Source: Epinephelus fuscoguttatus
Taxonomy: Eukaryota > Chordata > Actinopteri > Perciformes > Serranidae
Length of the DNA stretch: 64,000 nt
Direction: 5' to 3'
NCBI RefSeq assembly: GCF_011397635.1
Contig: NC_064763.1
Coordinates: 22,519,437 to 22,583,436, forward strand
The translations under genes were made by a program, and so were the position numbers. Positions 46,869 through 58,800 of this stretch are shown here, one piece after another. Numbering within the stretch: position 1 is the first letter of the stretch; each line of letters starts with the position of its first letter. The notes under the pieces were generated by a model that worked only from the letters and a program-made list of their open reading frames with translations, had not been told where the DNA came from and searched no databases.

Positions 46869-49800
46869 CAGTATATGTAAGAATATATTTGTTATATTTG
46901 TTTCTTGTGCTTTGATTTATGTTATGTTTGTAAAGATTTAATTTATTTTTGTTTTAGTTAAAGGGGTATCGTTTAAAATACATGAATTTGCAGATTATTA
47001 TTTTTGATTGATTGATTGATTATGTTCATGTTCTTATTTTACAAATAAATCAGACGTTACTCAACAGTTACTCAGTACTTGAGTAGTTTTTTCACCAAAT
47101 ACTTTTTTACTTTTACTCAAGTAATTATTTGGATGACTACTTTTTACTTTTACTTGAGTAATATTGTTCTAAAGTATCAGTACTCTTACTTGAGTACAAT
47201 ATTTGGCTACTCTACCCACCTCTGCTGTGTTGTGACTGACAGGCCAGACCGCTCTCCATATCGCCATTGAGAGGAGGAGTATTTCCTACGTGAAGCTGCT
47301 GGTCAGTAAAGGAGCAGACGTCCACGCCAAAGCCTGTGGAACATTCTTCCAGCCACACGATGGCCCCAGCTTCTACTTTGGTGAGTGCATGCTGCTGCAG
47401 GGAGGAGCGCCCACACAAAGATCATCTACTGTTAGTTGCTAAACTTTTTGTGTGACACTGATCTTAAAGCAACACATTTTTAGTATTTCTTACTTAAATC
47501 TAAAATTGCATTTCATTATTTTCCTTTCAAATTATTACATTTTACTTTGTGTTAATTTAAGACAAAATAAGGGACAGTACAGCGCTGCTTGTGACATTTA
47601 CAGGATTGGAGCAGAGGTGAGAGATTTTCAAAACAACACTGCCACCAACTGTTGATATGTAATACTGCATCTGTACACAGGCGTTGTCATACAGTACAGG
47701 GACCCGTTCCAAGATCAGGGCTCCCACACATTTTCATGGACAGAATTTCCAAACTTTTTCATGACTTTCTGAGGATATAAGGATTATAAGGACTGATTTT
47801 TTCCTTGCCCCACTTGCTCGGCATTATTGCAAACATATCAGATTCAAACTCTCTAAAGAGACAAACCCAGGGAGAAAATGAGAAAACATACGTGATGGTA
47901 AACAAAACGTTGTCACAAGTTGACACATTAAAGTTACATTAAGTTGACAGTTAGGTTACGTTACATGGAAAGACAAAGAAGAAAATATATTTTATTAATC
48001 CCAGAGGGGAAATTAAATTTTTTCACTCTGTTGTCATGCACACACAGGCCCGAAATACACACACATGCACAAACAGGACCTATACATGCATTAAATGGAG
48101 AGATGTCAGAGTAAGGTTGGCTGCCAATGGACAGGCACCCTGAGTGGTTTGGTGCTTTGCTCAAGCGCACCTAGTGTCCAGGAGGCACCTCTCCAGCTAC
48201 CAGTCCATGCTCCATGTTTGGTCCGGACGGGAACTTGAGCTTGCAACCCTCTGGTTCCCAAACCAAGTCCCTATGGACTGAGCTACTGCCGCCCCATAGA
48301 AGGTTATCTATAGAAGATTATTGTAACAATATCATTATATAAAACAAAATTCCATGACTTTTTTTCAAAACTGTCAATGAATTTGACTAATTCCATGACT
48401 TTTCCAGGCCTGGAAAATGTTTTCCATGACCGTGGGAACCCTGCAAGATGCAAAGTCTCTGAGTTACACTGAAAAATTTGCCAATTAAAAGTTTGATGAG
48501 AATTCACGAAAGGATTGTACAGCCTCCCCAAGGAAGAGGAAAAAACTGTAATTCTCCAAACACTCCATATAAAGGGAATTTAAAAAAAAAAAAAATATTG
48601 CAAGCATGGCCATTCTCAGCTTCCGTACAGCCTGTCTCTCCACCCTTATACATATAAACTGCATTATTATTGTACAGTAATGTTGTACAGCACATACAAT
48701 ACCTCCACACACATACAAAGTAGAATAACAATAATAATGTTTAGCATAAAATGAGTTTAGAAACAAATAAAATCTGTACATCAGTCTGCACACTGTACAT
48801 AAAACATCCAAGTGAAGTAACAATGAGCAGAACACATTTTTGAATTGGAGTGTCTGGCGTCAGTCTCAAAGCTCGGCTGTGAAAAGGTCATGTTTGTAGT
48901 TTTATGGATTGGATGTAGACATTTCAGACGGAGATGCATTTGAATCAGTTAGACAGAAAGAAAATCAAATGGAGTCTCTCTCTCTTTGTGTCGTCCTCAG
49001 GTGAGCTGCCTCTGTCTCTGGCAGCCTGCACCAACCAACCCGACGTGGTGGACTTCCTCATGGAGAACGGGTACCAGTCAGCGGACGCCAAGCTGACAGA
49101 CTCTCAGGGAAACACGGTGCTGCACGCCCTGGTGGTGGTGGCTGACAACTCTACGCACAACACCGAGTTCATTACCAACATGTATGACCGCATCCTCAAG
49201 ACCACTGCCCGCCTGCACCCCAAGCTGAAGCTGGAGGACATCGAGAACCACAAGGGGCTGACACCTCTCAAGATGGCTGCTAAGACTGGAAAGATCGGGG
49301 TAAAGAGACACAGCAGAGTAGATTTGTGCTGAGGCCCAGGGCCAACAATGTACTATGGCCCATTTGTCTGACAGCCCATTATCCTATAACCCAGGTAGTC
49401 CGAATAATGTCCCATTGGACCGATAGCCAGTTGCAATGCTCATAAAATCTCCCTACAGTTAGATAGATCCATGGCCTGCAATCAGCGACATGGAATTATG
49501 GAGCAAGTCTTCTAAACTAAATGACAAAATTAGTCGCTTTGATCTAATGCTTCTATCAACATTTGTCTGTGCCTCCCAAAATCAAACCTGTTGTATGATG
49601 TGACTTGGTGCTGGTTAAGGTTTAGGCACAGAAACAGCTGGGTTAGGTTTCAGGAAAGGGTTAAAAAATGCACTTGGCAAAAGGGTATGGAGTCTTCCAA
49701 ACCCACCAGACTCCATGTAAATAAACAGTAATTTTATCATCATCAAACACACGTCATTCAGAGTCGACAGAAACAAAATAAAACTCGCAAAAGACATCTT

Positions 49801-52800
49801 GGTTTGTCTTTCAACTGTTCCAACAATCACCAACTCTGATTTGGTTGAAATAAACCCTTAATTTACCCAGGGAGATGTGATAATATGCTGACTGACTATG
49901 CTGACGCTTAAATTACTGTGGTTTTAAATGGAGTCTGGTGGGTTTGGCGATAATGATTTTGGGGCTGTTTTGGTTAAACAAAAAGAATCTTACTCTTTCA
50001 CAAAAGGTCTGTCTCAGTAGGGATCGTTTCCATAATGCTGTCAGACACTTAAAATAACAATCTGAGCCTGTCAGTGACAAAAACAAGCACTTTTGGTGGG
50101 AACATGCCATGAGTGGTTACACTGCAACCTGTTCTGCTCAATATTGGACCAATTTTAAAAACTGTTGCTCCCATTAGTCACTTAGACACAAAAACATGCA
50201 ATAATAGGTATGCTCACATAATCCTGTTTGAGCTATAACAGATAGAGTACTGTATTGTATGCCATTTCTTAACATTTTATTCATTTTATGTGAAGAAAGC
50301 TTAATCAAAGTGGGTTTTTTTAAGTTAAAATTATTGTTCAAGGTAATACAGACAGAGACTCTTACAAAAAGTTCTCAAAACTATCAGGAAATTAACCTTT
50401 GATGCAAAATTTACAGGAAATAATCTGCTAAAAATTAATCCCAATCGCTTGTTATGCATAAACTTCCTGCAGTTATTGCGTTCACTGTTTGAGTTAATCG
50501 TAGAGTTTATCAGTTGCTCTTTGCTGTTGTTGTTATTCATTGAATATAATATGAAATATCTATTAAATATGTCACGTAGCCAGGGGTCGTCAGTTTACTC
50601 AATGATAGGAAAGGGGTCCCTTAAGAAAGACAGGTTGGGAATCACTGCCCTGAGTCATGATGTTAGTCCTCTAACCTACTCATGGCATACAAATGACCTC
50701 CCGGGACTCCACCTTCTCTAACAACCCGAAAAGTTATCTTTTGGGGAGTGCTGTGAGCCCCTGGATTGCTGTCTTCAGTCTTGCTAGCTATGGACACATT
50801 TTCAGTGTTGATGTGACTGAACATTCTCTGACTTTTCATTTGTCTGCAGCTTTTTTCACACATCCTGCAACGGGAATTCCAAGAGAGTAACACCAAACAT
50901 TTGTCCCGTAAATTCACCGAGTGGGTTTACGGGCCCGTCCACAGCTCCCTGTATGACCTGGCCTCCGTGGACTCATATGAGGATAAGTCCGTGATGGAGA
51001 TTCTGGTGTACGGCAGTGACATCCCTGTGAGTCCCAGCGTTACGAGCCCGGTCAGTCAGAACAGCTGCTGTTGTTACTCTGCACTCAAACATGTGTCTCC
51101 TCTCAGAACCGCCACAAGATGCTGCAGACAGAGCCTCTGGGCCAGCTGCTGGAGGAGAAGTGGAGGACGTTTGCAGGCCGAATGTTTTTCCTCAACTTCT
51201 TGGTCTACATCCTGTACCTGACCATCTTCACTCTTGTAGCCTACAATAGGAAATTTGGAAAGGTGAGCTCAGCTGCTACAAACTGTGTGACTGATGTGTG
51301 TAACCATCTCAGAAAGGCTGGTGTTGGTTATGTTTCTTCTCTGCCCCACAGCCGCCATTTCCTGTCGAAAACAGCTTAATGGGTTACCTGGATCTTTCAG
51401 GCCAGCTAGTGATGGTGCTGGCAAACTGCTATTTCTTTCTCGTAGGGGTATGTATGTGCCTGGGTGTTGTTGAATTAAAATTCAATGGCTCGTATCATCA
51501 CCTTGTCATTCCAGTAATGTGATTTATCAAAAAACAATAGGTCGCAGAGATGAAGAGGAAACGGCCAAAGCTGCAGACGTTGCTGATTGATGGATATTAT
51601 GAGATACTTTTGTAAGTAGTAGCACTTATCTCCCAGACGTGGTCAAAATTAAAAGTTTTCATGTGATCTGAATTTATATTCAGTGTTTTTCACCAGAACA
51701 CACTGTCCTTGTGCTGAATGCAACATTTGCAAAGCAGATTTTCTTAAAACGTTTGATTGTGCGTGTATACATTTACGTTTGCTAGCTAGCAGTCTTTTTC
51801 TTCACTGTCGTTGACATCTTGCTACGCATGCAGCCTAGGTGCCAGAAGAAAATGTTGGCATAGTCCGTTTCTGATAGGTTACATTTGTACGTATCATATC
51901 AACATTTCGAAAGTCACACATTCTGATTACAAGCACTGTGCATGAGATGACTTTGACATAGGGAGGTGGAGGGGATGGTGGATGGTGTTACACCTAATTG
52001 AGACAGCTGCCAAGCTGCAGACAACTGTTCAAGACCAACAAACAACAAAACCATTTCTTCTCTGGTGGAGAGAGCAAGTAAAAACATGAGGCAGCTTTTA
52101 TGGCCTGGACGGCCCAGGTGAGATCAATAGAGGCAGCAAACCTCCCATGTCAAACAACTGCCTGATGAGGTTGGCTGGAACATCCTCAAAGACAATGGGA
52201 GGTCTGTCACACTAAGCATAAAGCAGAAATGAAGTGGCACAGTGGCATCTCTGCTTTATGCTTTGCATAAGATGGAGTAACTGCTTTACATTGTAAACAG
52301 TAGATCATGGCTCGGGAAAGAGACGCTTATTATAATCATAGATATGGCAATTTGATTTAATTTGCACTTATTTCCCTGTAGGGATGAGTAACATAAAAAA
52401 ACAACAACACAGTATTAATTGGCCCCAGGGCTACATGATTAAAGACCATATGGTTTTTGAAGGCTCGCTTCACAGCAAGAGGGTTGCCGGTTCGATCCTG
52501 GGCGTGGGAGCCCTTCTGTGCGGAGTTTGCATGTTCTCCCCGTGTCAGCGTGGGTTCTCTCCGGGCACTCCGGCTTCCTCCCACAGTCCAAAGACATGCA
52601 GATTGGGGACTAGGTTAATTGGTAACTCTAAATTGTTCGTAGGTGTGAATGTGAGCGTGAATGGTTGTTTGTCTCTATGTGTCAGCCCTGCGATAGTCTG
52701 GCGACCTGTCTAGGGTGTACCCTGCCTCTCGCCCGATGTCAGCTGGGATAGGCTCCAGCCCCCCCCCGCGACCCTCAAGAGGATGAAGCGGTTAGAAGAT

Positions 52801-55800
52801 GAATGAATGAATGAATGGTTTTTGAAGGTGAAATACTTTATTTTATCCTTTTAAAGGGCCAGTGTGTAATATTTGGAATGGTTTATTGTCAATCTGAATC
52901 TGAATCTGAATATTCTACCCATTAATATGTTTATACAAGTGTATAATCGCTATAAAATAAAATTCGTTTGGTTTTCGTAGCCTTATAGTTATGCTTTTAT
53001 ATATATATATAGCAAGGGCCTTGGTTTAGAGAGTGTTAGTAGTTCGTCGATAGAGAGTAGTGAAAAGTTTTTTTAGTTATAAAGTTTGCGAATGGACCAC
53101 ACTTACCACGCAACAGGAGAGAATGAACCTGAACCGTCATCTGCGAGGAAAAGAAGACGCAACTTCACTCCTTGTGATGCACTCTCTGCGGCGCTTTTCC
53201 TCCTGGTGATATATCTCCCCAACAATGCTAGCAGTAGCACCGAATCCCATTCTGTGCATTCAGCCTCTCTTCTCGCCCGCTCAGTATCTAAGTTCCTCAT
53301 CTGTATGCTCCGGCTCAAACAGGTATGGCTCTGGGTCTGTGTCCGCTAGAAGAAACTCTTCAAAATCGCGTTCAAAGTCATCCATTGCAGCTACTATAGT
53401 CCAGAAATATCGCTAGGCTAAATAAACAGCTGAGCTCTGTTTACAGGCTACGCTGTCAGTCAGTGTGCGGGCTGGAGATTGAGCAGAGAGGGGAGGGGGG
53501 TCCCCACTCAGGATGGTAAACGAGTATGTATGTAAAGTTATGAAGTGTGTCTGTCACGCTAGAAGAGTCAGAGTTTGGGACGGAGCCTTTTACCCCCTGG
53601 AGTGTTACCGGAGTTTTTGGAGTGCTCAAATAAACTGGCGTTTTTCCCGAACGCTCCTCTGGTCTCCTGCTCGTGAGGGATTCATTACAATATCGTAACA
53701 TGGCTTAGATTTCTAAATAAACATACAACTCGTCACTAGATAGACCTACTCCTGAAAAACTCGTGCGCAAGGCTTTTTATCCCTACGAGGCCACCGTCAT
53801 TTACCCGACGGGAGGGGTGAGCGAGTGAGCCCTGCAATCTAGAATTTGACCACTGATGTCGCTGTTTTCAACCCATTTTACACACTGGCCCTTTAAAGCA
53901 TAAATTGGTGCCTTTGCCAGAGACCAAATTCATAGCCAGAATGCACCAAATTGCACCATTTAAAAAAAAGAAAGTGAAGTGACCAATTCGTGCAGCGATA
54001 GTCAATCAGCATTGAGATCCTCTGTAGACATATGACGCTGATGAAGTACCAGCAGAAGTTCACTCACTGATTCATCAACTCATCAAAAACACAAAACATT
54101 CTAGCGTTCAAAATCGCACGAGTAACACAACACAAAAATCTGCATCGCGTTTGATGTGAACACACCTTTACACTGCCCCTCTGGGGTTCCACCTGGGTGT
54201 TATCAGAAATGTGCTCTGTTGACCCATGACCACACCTGACAGTGATGTAATGGTGCACTGACACACGCTGGAGTACACGTCCACCAGCAGAGGTCAGCAA
54301 AGCAAGATTTTCATGGGGCAGCATATTCAAAAACACAAAATGATCACCAAATAACTGGGATTTACTGAACAGCACAGACTGATGACATGTAACGGCTTCA
54401 GATGATCAGGGGATGGATTGTTTTTTAAAAATGTGTCAGTTTGTTTTTGTACTTGCACACATACGATATAGTAAAATATCAAACCTCGTGTTTTACAGCA
54501 TTGTCATAATTTGAAATCAAAAAGCTGTGCAGAATCTCAGTCGTCTTCTCTGCTCTTGATAGTTTATTGCAGGGCGCCCTCTTCCTGGTCACAGCCGGGC
54601 TGTATCTGTTCAGGCGGCAGGAGTACATTGGCTTCCTGGTGCTGTGTCTCGCTCTCAGCTGGGTCAACACACTCTACTTCTCCAGGGGCAGCAGACACAT
54701 GGGCATCTACAGCATCATGATACAGAAGGTAGTCCACACAGGCTGCACCGCAGTGAACATCCCAGTGAACGATCCATGCTGAAGCCTTTTGTCCTGTTTC
54801 TTTCTTTGCAGATGATCCTCAGTGATATCCTGCGCTTTATTGTTGTCTACCTCGTCTTCCTCTTTGGATTCGCAGCAGGTATACCCTCCCAAAATGCTCT
54901 GACACTAAAATATAACTCAGAGGGTAATATTATCAAGATTTTCACTTGATAATTTACTCACTTTGCTTTAATGATTTGAAATTTAGCAGATCTATTCCTC
55001 TCCTAAACAAATGAAGGATATATTGAGATATAAACTTGTCATAAAAGCGGCCATGAACAGGATCTCGCACACATCGTTGGTACTGGCGGGACGTCGGTTT
55101 TTCCGTAAATGTCGGATACCATGCCCATTAGGTAGATGGTATTTCCTGCCTGGAGTGCATATTTTGTACCACTTTCTGTGTCCTCTATGTGGCGTCAGAG
55201 AACACACACTAATTACATGTCATGTTGCTGTATATCATGTGTAGACCACACCATGTAAATTTAATGTAAATTAGTGATCTTTGTCACATCTGGCTGACTT
55301 CCTGTTGTCTGTAGGTGGTGATATGAGTCAGGATGGGCCTGTAGATGTCTTCAGGCTTAGACTTTTATCCAGCATGTGAAATCTGGGGCAGATTGAATTG
55401 TGTGCAGTCAATAGCTTCCTGTGTCGTGTAAAGACATTGAAATTCGTTGTGTTGCCATAGTACCGCTTTTCCATCAAAGCACAAACGCTTTCCAGTTTGG
55501 CATCATATAGGTCTTGAGATACTGCTGCCCAGATCTGAGATGGATCTATTGAATCCTCTGGGAGGAGTTTTGTAAAGTTCCATTCCACCTGTCCGTTCCC
55601 TTAAAATGGCGTGTTCTCACATGACCTGTGACATCGCCGTTCAAGCTATCAACTGTTCTTTTGCAGTTTAGGGTCTTGTTAGTTGGAGGTTCATAACACC
55701 CAAATCTGAAATGAATCCGATCTCAAAGTAGTTTTGAAAAGGTTGTATACAATGAAAACACACAAAATTCAAAATGGCCGACTTCGGGGTGGGCGTAGCT

Positions 55801-58800
55801 AAAGTAACCCAATTAGAAATATGTCTGAAATGATGAGAGGAATGTACTTACCAAAGTAAGTGAACATCAGGGTAGCTTAACCCATCCACGCATTGGGGGG
55901 CGCTATTTAGCCCACAAAACATGCATGCATCCAATCGCTGTATATTCTTGTGCTGTTCACGGGGCTTGATGTGTGCTGGAAATAATTTTGAGTATCCCAG
56001 GGGAGTCAAAAATGCGTTCAAAGGCTAAAAGCAATCAGAGGGCTACAGAGATCATGTGTGACACACAAACCCTATTGCACCCTCAAATGAAAATAATTTT
56101 TAGTTTGAACAAGCATGCAAAGTTTTGTGAGTGTCTGTGCATCCTAAAGTCCTCAAACACTAATGCTTGTAAAATGAAGATTAATGCACCAGAAATCCAA
56201 GATGGCTGACTTCCTCTTGGCAAAACATTTCCCTAAAATTTCTCTTCCCTTGTCCTGTCACAGCATTGATCACTCTGATTATAAAGCCTCCAAAAAACAT
56301 GACTGCTGTGACTCAGCCGCCACAAAAGGGGCGTCTCTTTGGTCCCGTTGGGTCTGACGAGGAGTGTGTAAAACCCACCTTTGAAAACTTCGCCTTCACC
56401 CTGCTGGAGCTCTTCAAGTTCACCATCGGCATGGGCGACGTGGAATTCGTCCAGGAAGGCGAGAACAAGGTGGTTTTCTACATGCTCCTCATTGGCTACA
56501 TCGTTCTTACGTACATCCTGCTGCTCAACATGCTCATCGCCGTCATGAACCGCACGGTGGAGAGGACCACCAGCGAGAGCGCCAGCATCTGGAAGCTGCA
56601 GGTGAGGCATGCTCTGTGGTCGAGGGGAGTGTCTATCCAAGGCAGCTGCGGGTTGTTTATGAAGTGCTGTGACTGTTTTCAGAGGGCCATCACGATCCTG
56701 GACATGGAGAGGAGGCTGTCTTGCTGTCTGAGGGAGAGGTATCGCTGTGGGGTGGAGAAGAACCTCGGCACTGCTCTTGGAGACGACCGTCGCTGGTGTT
56801 TCAGGTTTGCTTCTTTCAGTTCAGCAACAAAACAATCAGTTAATTACATGATACGAAAGGCTCCATCAATAGCTGAGTGTGAACGTCCACTCTGGGTGCT
56901 TTTTTGATTTTGTCAAGTCGAGTTTAAAGTCATCAGATTTGTGACTTGAGTTCAAGTCAACAGTCCACACCTCTTTGTCCTCAAATTTCTACCATTAATT
57001 AAATTATGACACCTTACCGAGTCAAGCAGACCTTCACACTTGGGGCAAAACTGAGACACCATCCTGCCCCATGTGTGCTGGAAGAGGATCCCTCTAACAC
57101 CTCTTCAGCAGCTGCCTCAAAGCCTTGGCTGATGGTTGTTACCATTGGTGCTATGCCCAGCTGCTCAAAGCAGTTACGGAAGCCATTTAGTCCAGTAAAC
57201 AGCAGCCCAGGAAAAGAGGAAGGACCTCTTTTCTAACCACAGACAAGATGATACCAACTGTCCACAGCCCCAGACTGGCAGCTGAGAGTGGATCCTGGAA
57301 AACAACTCAAGCTCCCTGATCATATTGCGCACACAAGACTCCACCCAGACTCGATCATCTCAGATTCCACCAAGCAGGTGATCATGAGGGAGCTGTCTGT
57401 GCTCTGGGAGGAAACTCAGATGAAAGTCTGCACCTTGTTTATTGTCCACAGAACGAGGCTGCACGCCGACATTTTCAGAACAAAATAAAACAGGCTGCAG
57501 TGAGAGTCTCTCTCCATGGAATGTTTGAAAATAGCAGGTTTGTGTATTTAGTCCTCCTAAGGCAAGCTCGGGGGTTTAGTGTTGCTGGAGTCAACAGGAA
57601 CGGCGCTGCATGACCCTTGTTTTTTCCTCCGAGTGAGGATTAGAATATATGCCGTTCACATGATTTAGGCGAAATTAATATATATAAACACTTGAAGATC
57701 CACTCAATACTAAAAGTGTATGTCATATAAAAACTAAAGTAATTGTCATATCGAAAGTTGTCATATGGAATATTTAAGGTGTGCTGATGGATTCACGTCT
57801 TCACCTCATGCACTGAGTAACATTACAAGATAAGTTCCACCTTAAAAGTTGCCGGCAGTCGGCCCAGTGAATTAATTAAATTTTTTCTGACTACAGCTGC
57901 TGTGAGAGGCAGCAAAACATCCTTTAATTTTACAGTTACAGTGATGTTACAGTTCACTAATAAAACTTTCCATGGCATAAACAGTGGTTACATGAGCCTC
58001 AAAACCAGCCACAACTCAGCCCTGAGCAGAGTGACCGTCCTCTGTTGACCAATCAACAGACTGCAGTGTTTACAGCTCCACCTTTTAGTACCAGATCTGT
58101 GTGCTAGGTACCCCAACAGAGGGGGGACCAAAAATGGATACAGAACGGTTCCATTGGTACCATCCACAACTTTTCACAGTGGAAACAAAAAACACATACA
58201 GAACTGAACTGTACCGTACTACTTAGCGGAAACGGGGCTTTAGACTCAAATTTGATTACTTGTAAGCAGGCTACTTTGGGAGAATTTGAGTATTTTGACA
58301 ACTTTTGTGGTGGTTATATTACACAACTAAAACATGCACGTGGTTGGTGTTTTGATGGCAATATAAGTAGACTCTTAATATTATAAATTTGACTACTTTT
58401 AGACCAATAAATAAAAATATTAGCTAGAACGTTGGCTGACTCATACTCATACATAGTACTTCTAAAATCCTCCTCCCCTCACATGCAATCTGCCATGTGC
58501 ACTGCACCTGACAGGTACTTAAAGGCAACAGGATACATGCTCAGTGCCCAGGACTCCCTAACAGATTAATCCAGGGCTGGAGAAAAGAGCATGTTTCCTA
58601 TGATTAAGATGGTTGAATAATTTCCCAGTTACTAGTTACAAGGAACAAGGAGAGGCATATTTTGTGATTGGCTATAATATTCATGCATGCATGTCCACAA
58701 TGTGAATCTCAGAGGGTTTGTATAGGTGACTTTAGGAAGGATGCTTTGACAGGTGTAATACTGAAGTTGTTATCTGACCTGATTTTCAGTACCGAGGAGT

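Larger units (their letters stand above)
45938..47224. repeat. Direct repeat pair (ACTTGAGTA family) enclosing hairpin microsatellites
   Basis: Segments 45945-46118 and 47050-47224 are about 175-bp direct repeats. Both end CAATATTTGGCTACTCTACC and contain TTTACTTTTACTTGAGT. This ACTTTTACTT/ACTTGAGTA repeat is a very common fish element. Between them lie two CA-TA-TG hairpins and another repeat (46313-46725). Confidence 0.7.

Noticed and set aside
56233-56640. 135-codon minus-strand frame
   Set aside because: Antisense shadow of the trpv1 pore exon, which has clear conserved protein and splice sites on the plus strand.
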